Below, in pieces: positions 48,145 through 58,545 of a stretch of 64,000 bases of DNA; positions within the stretch are counted from its first letter, which is position 1, and each line of letters begins with the position of its first letter. The notes under the pieces were generated by a model. The model saw only the letters and a program-made list of their open reading frames with translations. It was not told the DNA's origin and did not search any database. Made by a program: the position numbers and the translations under genes. Source of the DNA: Cycas panzhihuaensis (Eukaryota; Cycadophyta). Location: assembly GCA_023213395.1 (NCBI GenBank), contig CM041465.1, positions 135,725,741-135,789,740 on the forward strand, read 5' to 3'.

Positions 48145-48376
48145 TGTTAGAATATTAATGTACATTTGATTTATCCCACATGCAAGAGGGTCCTACTCTT
48201 CCAATAATGACTTATATTATAAATACATAATATTGTGTATCATATGTAATATGGTGGTAATGATATTTCTTAATATAATGGAGGTACCTTAAGGGTACCG
48301 TTTGATCCTGTGGAGGTGCGTTTGGTTCCGTTTATTCTGTTTGCGAATATTATCTTGTGCAGGTTGATTTCCAACA
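48145..48376 (+). mobile_element. 5' LTR of element G
   Basis: Starts TGTTAGAATATTAATG and ends ATTTCCAACA. ATTATAAATACATAATA is the likely TATA region. Contains GGTACCTTAAGGGTACC. Confidence 0.92.
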
Positions 48377-48388
48377 TGGTATCAGAGC
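48377..48388 (+). promoter_or_regulatory. Primer-binding site of element G
   Basis: TGGTATCAGAGC, exact initiator methionine tRNA site, immediately after the LTR. Confidence 0.92.
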
Positions 48389-49340
48389 TAAGGTTGTGAG
48401 AGCTTTGTCGAGGTTGTGAGAGGTTTGTCGAGGTCTGCCAAGGTTGTGAGAGGTGTGCCGAGGTGTGCCAGGTCTGACGAATGAGTTGGTGAAACCGAAG
48501 AATCTGATCGTTGTCATTTGCAGACATGCCAATTTGGTTGGTGAAACCCTAGTTGCTGATTTATTCTCCAATTGCCACGAAAGAGATGCTAGATCACCAC
48601 GGGAGAAACACCCAAATTGCAGATGCAAAAACAAAGTCCAAGCCATGCATATACTCTTGTTTCATAAGGTATTTAATAATATATTTAGTCGCCCTTCTTC
48701 AATTCTTTCAATTGCTGTAAATATATTTAGTCATAGTTCTCAGAGCGAGGTTTCAGAGCGCCTAAGTGTTCGTGTTGTATTGAACGAGGTGTTGGTTGAT
48801 AAAACCCTAGATCTGTTGACGGTGAAGAGTTTCTCCATATTGTAAATGTCATCCAGTTAACTCATCACTTTATTCGTGGCTTGTTGTACCATATCTATTT
48901 CTGGGCCATCTTTGAAGTCTGTGTGTATACACTGTTGTGGGTCTGTGGTAGAAAATTGACCATTGTACTTGTTTGGCTACCGTTGAAATTCAATCCATTG
49001 ACGCGTCCAAGGATATTACTCTGTGATTTGTTTGGCATCTTTGTGCATGTCTACACTTGTTCGCTAGCCATGAATAACTCTTAGCCTGCGCTTAGAACGA
49101 CGTCACCACCAAGCAAGGTATCTTTTGTACCTCCCCTGTACAAAATCAATGAGACACAATGCTGCCCGATTGAAAGGGAATTACAAACTTCACATAAAAA
49201 CTAAAACGGTGAGTCGTTTCAATAACAGCTTTATTTCGCCTTGTCTCTACATCGACAACGGTAACGTAGCCTTCCGAAGGATGCCAGAACTGCCATACCT
49301 GAAGGTGGCGATTGATGAAGGGAGAGACATTCACGGATTC
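48389..49340 (+). other. 5' interior of element G, partly host-like
   Basis: Begins with three or four copies of a short phrase (GAGGTTGTGAGAGGT.TGCCG type, 48393-48475). GC is higher than in surrounding transposons. A 130-codon plus frame (48453-48845) has no recognisable features. Probably part of the captured DNA but not identified. Confidence 0.4.
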
Positions 49341-49725
49341 GACAGTTTTTAATGCCCGGCGAATAAACACTATGATACCATACGACTTTGCCGTTGAGAA
49401 AGTCTGGACCCCTCTGAATATCCACACAAGCAAATACTAACTTCCTTACCAATGACCCCGCCAGCCTTAGCCTCTGGGCAGAGGATTCGAAACACGGTCT
49501 CCCCCGGTGCAAACTTGGGCATCACAGACGGCACCCGCGCTGGAAAAGAAGTCTGGTAGCATTTGTGCGGAAGCCCATTATCTTCGACAGGGATTTGTTC
49601 AAAATGGGGTCGCTTTGAACGGATCTCGAATACGCGGCGTTCATTGGAGCGTTGTTGTTTGGTGATCTCTTCTGCCGATTGACGTTTTTTAGAGATCCAA
49701 GAAACGCAGGGGTGAGAGTATTAAT
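49341..49725 (-). pseudogene. KH-domain RNA-binding protein gene fragment in element G
   Basis: On the minus strand a frame open from about 49725 reads SKKRQSAEEITKQQRSNERR, then PSVMPKFAPGETVFRIL and CPEAKAGGVIG. This is the start of the first KH domain of plant poly(C)-binding/HEN4-like proteins (VFR(I/L)LCP..(K/R)AG.VIGKGG), which bind RNA. Right after VIG the DNA reads GTAAGG, a splice donor, and the KH match stops, so this looks like an exon with the start of its intron. No start codon is in frame and the rest of the protein is absent. The fragment is antisense to element G. Confidence 0.72.
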
Positions 49726-49872
49726 TTGATACAGTGACATTTTTCGGGGCAGAGACACTAGCGGTTCTCTGTGTTGGATAGGAAAATCATTGGAACTACA
49801 GTGGCGATCTCGAGTCTCAGATGCACCTTATCACACAAAGATTATCTGCAACATTTGCGAGGGAAGCCTCCT

Positions 49873-50166
49873 CTAATCGCTTCGCCAAACACGTCCCAGT
49901 GCATCGCAGGTAACGCCATTCATTTCTCTTGAAATCATATTCAAAGATGTAGCGATGGTCACAATGAAAATGATGCCTCGCACCACTGCTGTCCTTTCAT
50001 CTACCCTGTGGAGAATTTGCACTTTATCCATTAGAACCTGTGACTTGTACTCAGTGGAGTCTACCTTGCATAATCTTGTTCTTTCACCAAGACATGTCGT
50101 TATAAAATCACCAAGACCAAGGAGACTGCGAAGAAAATCTGGTTCAACAAATAGATCACTCCACAC
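49873..50166 (-). pseudogene. Open frame of unknown origin within captured DNA of G
   Basis: A 97-codon frame with phrases such as LLGLGDFITTCLGERTRLCK and MDKVQILHRVDERTAVVRG. Base composition is like that of the KH fragment. I do not recognise it. It may be another exon of a captured gene or chance; frames also exist on the opposite strand (49955-50182). Confidence 0.3.
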
Positions 50167-51365
50167 AGTCGATGAAGATTAAAACCACGGAGTTGAAATC
50201 CTAGCGAGCTGTAAAGGAAGTTGTCCATCAAAAAAGAAAATGAAGACGGTGATGTTAGCCGCCCATGAATGAAATGCTACCGTGAAAACCCTATGTGGAG
50301 CTATCTGGAGTATAAGTTGTCCACATAACTCGCTGTTGATACTAGTAATAGTAATACTCAGTTGCCTGTTTTATTCAGCCGTGGAGAGTCGCCCGTCATA
50401 GGTATGAGCTTTAAGGACATCAATATGCTTATACGTTTTGATTGAAGATTATCAAGTTACTTTCAATCAAATTCAATTTATTGAAGTAATACTTTAAAAC
50501 GTTTTATGTTAAGTATATGAGTGATATAAGATATGTCTTGGTGATTCATTAACAATTTGAAGTTGTGATGATGATGGCATAAGTTTTGGTTGATATGAGG
50601 GAGTACTTTGATGGTATAAGGTATATTTGAGAAGTAATATTTGAGAGCTATTGGGGTTACATCTCAAGTTTGGGCATTTGTTGAACATGACAAGGGCAAG
50701 AGAAGAGTAATAAGAGGTCATTATGATTAGGGTAATGATTGATAAGCAAGTGAGCTATTGTTACAAGGGAGCAATCTTTGGTATTGAGTTAATCTTTATG
50801 GCAACATGAATGAGTGTTTTTTGAAGTAAATTTTTGGTTAATGTGTTGACATGATGACATGAGATGAAGTTTGAGGTTTTCATTGTTCATTTGTATGCGA
50901 TTGCATGAGAATACTTTGATATATGATGAGGTATGTGTTTGCATGAGACAGTTAATGAAGTGTTGACTTGGCAATTATGAACCTTGTAACATGTGAGGTT
51001 ATATGACAAGGTTGGATACTTTGTTGGGTAAGTTAAAGAAGAAATTATGAATGTTTCATGATGTGAACAGGCAAAGAAGGATGAGTTTTTTTGTTGAAGT
51101 TATGTGAGTTGAAAGTACAATGGCATGGGGTTATGTGTTTTTGGGCAATCAAGTGAAGTGTGTGTCTTGGTAGCGACATATGACATGTATGATCATCGTG
51201 AGATTTATGAAGCATCGATTTGGTGAAGAGAGTGTTTGGATTCTACGTGACTGATTGGTGATATGTAATGGATAAGGCAATGATGTGATGATAAAGTGAT
51301 GATGTGAGATATGAGACAGTTTGTTGAGAGTGATCAATAGGCAAGTTACCAATGATAAGTGAGGG
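50167..51365 (+). other. Non-coding interior of element G before the gag-like frame
   Basis: AT-rich, with a long stretch rich in TGATGTGA and GATGAG phrases (about 50500-51365). No gene seen; minus frames here are poor. Confidence 0.45.
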
Positions 51366-52316
51366 ATGTGGCATGTGGAAATGGCATTTACAATCATGGA
51401 GGATAATGATGTGGTTATATATGCTCCTGAGACAAATGAATATTACTTAAGGGATTCATTTCTTCCAGTACCAAAATGTAATGGTGAAGACTATTTCTTT
51501 TGGACAATTAAAATGATATGTCTATTCATAGCTAGAGGTTTGTGGAAGATTGTTACTGACGAATATGATATCCCTAATGATGATAAAGGAAAAGAAATGC
51601 TTGAGAAGAAAGATAGAATGGCATTCATTATGATTCGTGCTGCATTCAATAAGATTGATCTTCCCTCCAAATTTCATTTTGTTATTCCTATGATTCTACA
51701 TGCAAGTAATGCTAAAGAAGCTTGGGATTCTCTAAGGGAAGTATTTGAACAAACTCATGAAGAAACACAACGAATGATTGAAAAGGCAATTAAAGTTAGT
51801 TATGGTACAGGTACAATGAATAAAGAAAGTATCATCAACACTGAAGAAACAACATGTGAAGATGAAGAATGTCTAAGCACTGATGAAACTCCTACTGTTG
51901 AATGCATTGATGAGGTTACAGATGAAGACATTGAAAGTGATGAATTGATTTCAAGAGAAATTGAAGCTAATGATCCCATAAAAGATGAGTCTTATATTGA
52001 TGATGTTCCTTCTTTAAGCATTGATTCAAGTTCAAAAAGTATGCTAATTGATCAAAATTTTGCTCCAAAGATCAAAGAAGTCACTGTTGTACATGATGAT
52101 CAAGAGTTTATACAGAATAATGATGACAAGCAAGTTGTGATTGAAGATGGTTACTTACAGGATCTTTATCAGACTAGACCTGCCGCAATAAAGAAACAGG
52201 ATTTATACTTACTAGAGCAACTACATCAACATCGACATCAAGCTGAAGATATCATTCTACAAGGACAACAGTACATAATTGAAGACACAAATCAAGATGA
52301 AGACATCATTCTGTAG
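51366..52316 (+). CDS. gag-like protein of element G, acidic C-terminal half
   Basis: 316 codons, the longest intact frame in the window. Residues about 30-150 match copia gag (DUF4219 and UBN2): PVPKCNGEDYFFWTIKMICL, LWKIVTDEYDIP, HASNAKEAWDSLREVFEQTH. Unlike normal gag, homology stops after FEQTHEETQ; the rest is strongly acidic (for example DEECLSTDETPTVE and DEVTDEDIESDELI) and ends in short repeats around (A/D)EDIIL. No zinc knuckle follows and no pol. The ATG at 51381 (MAFTIMED) is an equally good start. It may supply or bind particle proteins, but that is inference. Confidence 0.7.
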   Translation: MWHVEMAFTIMEDNDVVIYAPETNEYYLRDSFLPVPKCNGEDYFFWTIKMICLFIARGLWKIVTDEYDIPNDDKGKEMLEKKDRMAFIMIRAAFNKIDLPSKFHFVIPMILHASNAKEAWDSLREVFEQTHEETQRMIEKAIKVSYGTGTMNKESIINTEETTCEDEECLSTDETPTVECIDEVTDEDIESDELISREIEANDPIKDESYIDDVPSLSIDSSSKSMLIDQNFAPKIKEVTVVHDDQEFIQNNDDKQVVIEDGYLQDLYQTRPAAIKKQDLYLLEQLHQHRHQAEDIILQGQQYIIEDTNQDEDIIL

Positions 52317-52432
52317 CAAATACATTACTACAAGATTGAAGACAAGGAGCAGGTTGAAGACATCATTCTCAAGACATTTCCAAAGACAAAGCGTTGCAAA
52401 TACAAATGACCTAAATGTACATTAAGGGGGAG
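52317..52432 (+). other. 3' internal end and purine tract of element G
   Basis: Continues the EDIIL-type repeat beyond the stop codon, so the frame may once have been longer. Ends ATTAAGGGGGAG directly before the 3' LTR. Confidence 0.75.
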
Positions 52433-52655
52433 TGTTAGAATATTAATGTACATTTGATTTATCCCACATGCAAGAGGGTCCTACTCTTCCAATAATGACT
52501 TATATTATAAATACACAATATTGTATATCATATGTAATGTGGTGGTAATGATATTTCTTAATACAATGGAGGTACCTTAAGGGTACCGTCCGATCCTGTG
52601 GAGGTGCGTTTGGTTCTGTTTGCGAATATTATCTTGTGCAGGTTGATTTCCAACC
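52433..52655 (+). mobile_element. 3' LTR of element G
   Basis: Same as 48145-48376 except about 7 substitutions and the lack of 9 bases near 52610. Its last base reads C where the partner has A. Confidence 0.92.
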
Positions 52656-52873
52656 TTGATACATATCTTCTCATCAAATGTAACATTAGAATTATTATTT
52701 TTAATGAAATCTATATTAATATAAGAAATGTTAGTCTTTAATTCATGATGTACCTGCTCTACCATCTGCCTCACAGAAAAAGCATCATCAATATAGTTAG
52801 TAAAATTGAAATCTAGGGAATCTCCCCCATAAAGTAAATCTAATGTATTCCATACTAATTTAGAAGTAGTCAT
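52656..52873 (-). pseudogene. gag-like fragment of element F
   Basis: Minus frame MTTSKLVWNTLDLLYGGDSL, then FNFTNYIDDAFSVRQMVEQV. It lines up with KMTTSKTIWDTLHSTYMGD in element C and with the end of the frame in element H. As there, it stops after the UBN2-like part and runs into the family's non-coding 3' region (…VTFDEKICIK), broken by element G. Confidence 0.72.
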
Positions 52874-55800
52874 TTATAAGACATTAGAAAATATATCATC
52901 ATCTAAGCTACAAAATAGAAGTGCAAGGGCTTCATTGTCCTTTTTTAAGTCTTCTTTATTGTTAGGTTCATATCCATCCTTGATATACTTCCAAAGGTTA
53001 TTTGAAATCATGTGAGCTTTTATAATGGTCTTCTAAAATTGAAAATCATTCCTATTAAATATTGGAAAGTTAAGATTGCTTGGATACAATGCCATTATAT
53101 AAAGCCTTTGATTCATGACTAGAAGTATGACTTTTAAAGAATGAGTAATCTTTAAATGAAAGTATGATGAAGGACTTTATATCAAGTTAAAATGGGTACT
53201 AGTAGAAGTGATCAATATACTCTTCTTCCTTTAGATGAAAATGTATTATAAACTTTCTTTAAATCACAATAAAATAAGTAAATAAAATAATGATACTTTT
53301 CTTCTTCAAGTAAACCAAAGAATATAAGCTAGTATGTAGACTAGTACTTTCAAATTGATATATTTTTAGAAAAAAATAAGAAATTATATGTTCATTTTGA
53401 ATGCAATGTAATAAGAGATCCTTTAATGCTTTGCAATACAAACTAGTTTTTGAGACAAATAATCAATAAAATTTTGCAACTAAACTTTGTAGCTTTCAAG
53501 TTAAATAAGATGACTTTTTTTTATCAAATTATGTAAGATAATATAAATGCCTAATTATTTCTTTGTAGAGCAAGAATCGATATATGAAACTTGAAATTTA
53601 TAAGCAGAATTTTTTTGCTCAAAGTAATAAAAATGCTAGAAAACTATATGTATTCAATTGATAATGTAGGAAATAAAACATGTTTAATATATATAGTACC
53701 CGTTTGTTGATTTTTCACCACTTAAGTTACTTGAAGCTCAAGGTGCTAAAAATGATATCTCTTGGCTATAAAACAACTTAAAAGTATATATAAAGACCAT
53801 AATAACTCTAAAAATCAATTAGTAATAAATAATTCTTCACATATAATCTTTTGAAATAATGAAATGCTAAAAAAGGTTATAAAATAGGCATGTTTAGGGT
53901 TGAACACAAAGCTTAAGTTGATAATCTTTAAAAACCTACAAAATGATGTCAAAATATAATAAAACTAATTCTAACTTGGGGTACTCTAAAATGCCTTTCC
54001 AACAATTTTGACGGTTTGAAAAATAGAGTTCATATGATAAAGTTATTACAGAAAATGTAAGCAAGCCTCTTTATGGCTAATAAGATAATAACTAAAAAAA
54101 TGAGTTAGTTTGACTAATTAAAACTTAGTCAAAACAATATCAAATTTAATAAGTAATGATTCCACACTATAGTGCTCTGAAATATCATCCCAATGAGACT
54201 ATTTTCATTGAAAACTGATATGCTAATTATGAGTTACACCATTAAATATGATAGTATCTCTTTGAGGAAAAATATAAAGAAAACTTTAATAAAATAAAGT
54301 AGCCCCTTTTAAAAAATTAGGTGCACGATTATATGGAGTGGTTTTAAACCAAAAATTAGATCTCTACAAGAGTAGCAAATCCCAAACACTTAGTAAATGG
54401 TCGTCTATGGCTAAAGGAACTCGAGGTCAAAAAGAAAACTTAAAAAAAGTCAAAAATGACTCTTAATTGACTTAAGACCAGGGTCACATGCAAAGCAAAC
54501 CGGGGGCTAGAATAAAAGGGCTAAGTCCTTTTTATAAATTGGTTTTCAAATGAAATAAATAACAATTAAATGTCTTTAAACTTTAGCAACCATATAATAT
54601 AATTGAACTTTTTAATATATTTAAACAAATATTAAAAAATGAATTTACGTGAATGCATCAAACTCACACGACCTCTGTGACAACATGGAGGCAAAATTGA
54701 AGCTAAACAATGATCAAAACTTGATCTAAGAGATGCAAAATAAAGATTTGAGGTGTTGTAGACTCAAAATTAGAGTCAGATTGAGCCAAAAGTAGATAAA
54801 AAAGTGATTTTAAACTTATTTTTAACCAGTTATATGGTGACATGAAAAGAGGAATAGACAGTGACAGATTTGAGGACAGAGGTAAAATACAAGCAAATTT
54901 ATCACTAGAATTAGATTAGATTTCTTCACACTTATTCACTGGATAGGGACACCCAACTTCACAGGCACAAATCATAAAACAATTTCAAAAAATATTTGTT
55001 TTAAATGGAAAAATAAAGAAGAAATGAGGAAAAAAACCTAGATATAGAGGTTCCAATGATTCAAACTTCTCGTTGGATGCATAGATCCTCACAAAATTTG
55101 AAACATAGCTAGATATTTCTAGTGGCTCGAAGATGGTAAAATTTCATGAGGAATGGTCACCTACAGATTTAGAACAATGCTCCAAACCAAAAGAGGCTGA
55201 AAATAGACATATGCTGACACCACGAGCAATATTTCTCAACATAATAAAAAAAAATGGTGAGATCTTCTCCAGTAGCTAGATGACTCAGTTGTGATCAAAA
55301 CAAGTAGTCATATGCTATGGTTCTGAGAAACGTAGGAGGTACACTAACTAGTTTTAAATCAACAAATAATGGTTCCAAAAAATGAATAATGGAAAACGAC
55401 ATAATATAATGAAATATTAAAAAATATTAATAAGATTCTCTATATTTTAAATACCCTTTAACCAAATAATATTAATTCATACCAAAACAATTATGGAGAA
55501 GTGTCGTAACTTAAGTCCACCATCGAATGCTTGCATTTATAGAGTCTTAGGAATAAGATCCGTGCATCCATGCAGGGGAAATTTCATGCAGCTTGTACTC
55601 CTAATAGGCACGCACCTAAGTTCAATAAGTGAAATGATAATTAAAATGAGAAAAATAAAGCAAATAAGAGAGGGGCAATAGGGTTTCACTACTAAAATTG
55701 AGCCACTTAGCTTCTGATTGAGATATTTCCGTGTAGGGGTGATGATTTTCAGATCTGTCAAATGTGTTGCGAAGATGGTTCAATGAGGATTCAAACAAGT

Positions 55801-56242
55801 AGTCATGTGCTACAATTCTGAGCAATGCAGAAGATGTGCCAGGCTATTAAAATCACACAACCTTGCCCAACCTTTAAAAAAATGATATAAAATAATAAAA
55901 ACTTGATGTTTCATTAATTAAAATTAGAAACCAATTATACTAGACTATTGTTGGATTGAGTGAGCTCAAATTTACAGTAAATACTTGAAAAAAATCATGA
56001 TTAATAAGCTTGTATATATGAAAAAATTAATTATTTATCAAAAATATATATAAGAAACTATTGAAAACTATAGTATAAACTGAATATTATTGAATAAACT
56101 TGTCGTGGCCAATGTTAGAGCCAAGATCTAGCTTGAAAAATGTATCCCAAGTGATGCCAAGATCTAGCTTGAAAAATACAGGCCAAATGGCTCAAATGTG
56201 CCAAGATTTATGCTTCAAGATTGCATGCCCAAATAGATCTAT
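52874..56242 (-). other. Non-coding 5' interior of element F
   Basis: AT-rich. The first 250 bases continue the gag-like region with stops (compare 62191-62418). From about 53100 to 56240 I see no gene. Two blocks resemble each other about 530 bp apart: 55275-55370 and 55780-55860, sharing CAAGTAGTCAT.TGCTA and TTCTGAG. I found no captured gene in this copy. Confidence 0.5.
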
Positions 56243-56254
56243 GCTTTGATACCA
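56243..56254 (-). promoter_or_regulatory. Primer-binding site of element F
   Basis: GCTTTGATACCA on the plus strand, the complement of TGGTATCAAAGC, one base off the initiator methionine site, 2 bases from the LTR. Confidence 0.85.
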
Positions 56255-56256
56255 TA

Positions 56257-56589
56257 TATTAGAAAATAATATAAGGAGAGTAGAGTGGAGCAGGTATTCA
56301 CATCAATCCATATTGAGAAAACATAAGTAAATATCAATATTATTCAATCCGTTTGGAAAGAGTATAACAAGTTTCCAAATGTTGGTGGTGTCAAAAGGCA
56401 CCAGGGTTGAATAACCCCAATAATATATAGTTGCGAGGGAGGAGGGAAACCTCCTCAACTTCTAAAATTTAAATAATAATAAAATAATGTTTAACTCAAG
56501 TTAAAATTAACCTTACCTAACCTACCTTAATATGTGTGTGATCACATGTGCAAAAGGTGAGTGTGGGGTGATGAGCATTAACCCCAATA
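56257..56589 (-). mobile_element. 5' LTR of element F
   Basis: 333 bp aligned with 47539-47870; starts TATTAGAAAATAAT and ends AACCCCAATA, both end dinucleotides being one base off TG and CA. Confidence 0.85.
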
Positions 56590-57166
56590 GAATGAAGATG
56601 CCCATGCATTAGAATAGAGTAGAATAAACCCTCCATGAAGATGGATGCTAGACAAATGAAGCATATGCAAATAAGGAACCCCATTGCCTTACCATTTATT
56701 AAAGGAAGATAAACAATATAAATCTAGTCGTTTATTGGTAATAGATTACATAAAGTTAATATACTTGCATATTTGTCTTTTCTAGTTACTCATTAGAGAA
56801 GCCCATATATCATTCATAAACACCAAAAGACAATGATAATTGCCACATGGATATGCAAAGCAAATTAATAGATGTCATTAACCATCTTCAAAGCTAACAT
56901 CTAATAAATCTAAAAGAGTTGTCTATTGGCTACTATGGTGATGAAGGTAAAAATCTACCATACCGATAACAACCATCATGAAGAATGATTTGGAGAAGAA
57001 AACATACCCCTCTACACATCATGGATAGTTAATGGAGAATGACTTAGACTACCCACAAAAAATTAGCTAATATGTAGATTTTTTTTTGTAGAGATTTTTC
57101 AATCAAATAAAAATTTGTATATGAATTTTTAAATTTAACTAAATTTAATAAAATTTTGAGATTTAG
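56590..57166 (+). other. Continuation of element I or intergenic DNA
   Basis: Sequence to the right of the F duplication, with no gene or repeat recognised. By the nesting logic it continues 47245-47538. Confidence 0.35.
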
Positions 57167-57572
57167 TATTGGAGTTAATCATCATCACTCCACTCCCTCC
57201 TTTCCAACAAGGATTGTTCACTTCATCAACCTCAATTTAGACATGTGATGCTCAACATGTCGAGGTAAGTTAAGGTAAGTTTAACTTTGATTCAAGTTAG
57301 TTTCATTTGAGTTAAGTTAACATTATTTTATTTTTATTTTGAATTCATGGGTTGAGGAGTTTCCCTCCTCTCCCAAATTATAAATATTGAGGGGTGTGCA
57401 ACCCTAGTGTCTGTAGATACTGCCCTCATTTGGGAAATTTATAATGCTCACTTCTCACAATGGATTGAATATAGAAGTTTCATGTATTTATGCTATATTG
57501 ATATATTACAATATTGATCTATATGATTCTATTCTATGTTCTGCCTTATTCTCCTGCAATATTTTTCCTATA
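57167..57572 (+). mobile_element. LTR of element K, family of C and F
   Basis: Matches the C LTR over its length: start TATTGGAGTTAATCATC, middle GGTTGAGGAGTTTCCCTCCT and GGTGTGCAACCCTAGTGTCT, end TTTTTCCTATA. 406 bp. It is followed by primer-binding sites, so it acts as a 5' LTR on the plus strand. No matching plus-strand 3' LTR is found; the next family LTR (61295-61686) is inverted. Confidence 0.82.
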
Positions 57573-57671
57573 TTTGGTATCAGAGCATAGTTTATCTATA
57601 TTCTATTTCCTACATTTGGTATCAGAGCTACTTGAGGTTACATTCTATTTCCTTTATTTGGTATCAGAGCA
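57564..57671 (+). repeat. Three primer-binding sites in a 42-bp tandem repeat
   Basis: TGGTATCAGAGC occurs exactly at 57575-57586, 57617-57628 and 57659-57670, a period of 42 bases. Each copy is preceded by TTTCCT..ATT, like the last bases of the LTR plus the 2-base spacer. The unit is therefore the LTR-end/primer-site junction repeated. Confidence 0.95.
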
Positions 57672-57971
57672 GACGATTACTGGTCTGTTGAAAATTTTCA
57701 AAGAAGCAAGAAGATTTTTTTTCGAAAAAGTAAGAAGATTTTGAGGTAAATTTTCTCACAAGCAAATAATATCGGTTATACTTATTTTTTGCAAATTTTT
57801 TCAGTAAATTTCTTTTATTTTTTCATCAAGTTTTAATTATTATTGAGCTGCTTTCTGGTATAACAAATATACTTCAGATTTATGCAGATTTTTTGCTATA
57901 TTTCCAGATCTATGAAGGAGATCAACGTATTTCAGTAGTAAGTTATTTATATTCAAGCTTTTTTTCATATT

Positions 57972-58016
<45 letters not shown>

Positions 58017-58545
58017 GATCTATAGTTTTATCATATATTTGACAGTTTTCAAGTTTATTTGTCTATTTTATCTAATATTTTTCGCAGATCTACAAAGGAG
58101 ATCAACTGTATATAAGATTCATACAAGTTTTTTTAGATCTGTTACATATTTTTTCAGATCTACTATATTATACTATAGATCTGTTTATTTTAGTAATTTT
58201 TTCACCATTTTATCTGGTATATTCATTTAGATCAGCAATATCTAGCTATAGATCTGCTATATTTACGTCAGATCTACAATATTTACATAAGTTTTTTTAG
58301 ATCTACTAATTTTTACTTCAGATCTGCTTATTTCAAGAAGTATTACAATATTTTCTAGTATAGTTATTTCAGATCTGTAACATTTAGTTCAGATCTATAT
58401 TTTTTCATCACATATTTTAACTACATTTTCAAGTTTTTACAGATCTATAATCTTTGAAGCATATTCAACTTTCTGAAGAAGTATATACTATAGATCTATC
58501 TACTAGAAGATTTTGAAGCCTATTTTTCATCTATAAATCAACTAC
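57672..58545 (+). repeat. AGATCT-rich leader of element K
   Basis: AGATCT occurs about 14 times between about 57905 and 58500, often as TTTTTCAGATCT(A/G) with variable spacing. GAGATCAAC recurs after two of them. An AT run lies at 57974-58013. The same phrase style is seen more weakly in the leader of element C. No coding sequence; the 63-76 codon frames here are chance. Confidence 0.75.
57974..58013. repeat. AT dinucleotide microsatellite
   Basis: About 20 perfect AT units. Confidence 0.95.

Larger units (their letters stand above)
48145..52655 (+). mobile_element. Non-autonomous LTR element G with captured gene DNA
   Basis: LTRs 48145-48376 (232 bp) and 52433-52655 (223 bp) differ by about 7 bases and one 9-bp gap, so this is the youngest element in the window. 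Primer-binding site 48377-48388 and purine tract 52424-52432. Inside are an antisense KH-domain gene fragment, other host-like sequence, and a 316-codon gag-like frame, but no protease, integrase or reverse transcriptase. I cannot find a matching target duplication (left GAGTC, right TTGAT). Confidence 0.88.
47539..56589 (-). mobile_element. Non-autonomous LTR element F, family of C, host of G
   Basis: LTRs 47539-47870 and 56257-56589 align with each other and, as complements, with the LTRs of element C (shared GTTTGAATTTTAGAGGTTGA). Flanks GAATA and GAATG are a 5-bp duplication with one mismatch. Primer-binding site at 56243-56254, purine tract beside 47870. The only protein-like content is the gag fragment at 52680-52873. 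Element G is inserted near the gag end. Confidence 0.85.

Noticed and set aside
48145-52660. A clean target duplication for element G
   Set aside because: Flanking pentamers differ (GAGTC and TTGAT) and shifting the edges by one base does not help; small losses at the right end are possible.
57575-57670. CRISPR-like array from the three spaced identical 12-mers
   Set aside because: The repeated words are initiator tRNA primer-binding sites after a plant LTR, the copies are only three, and the spacers are related to each other.
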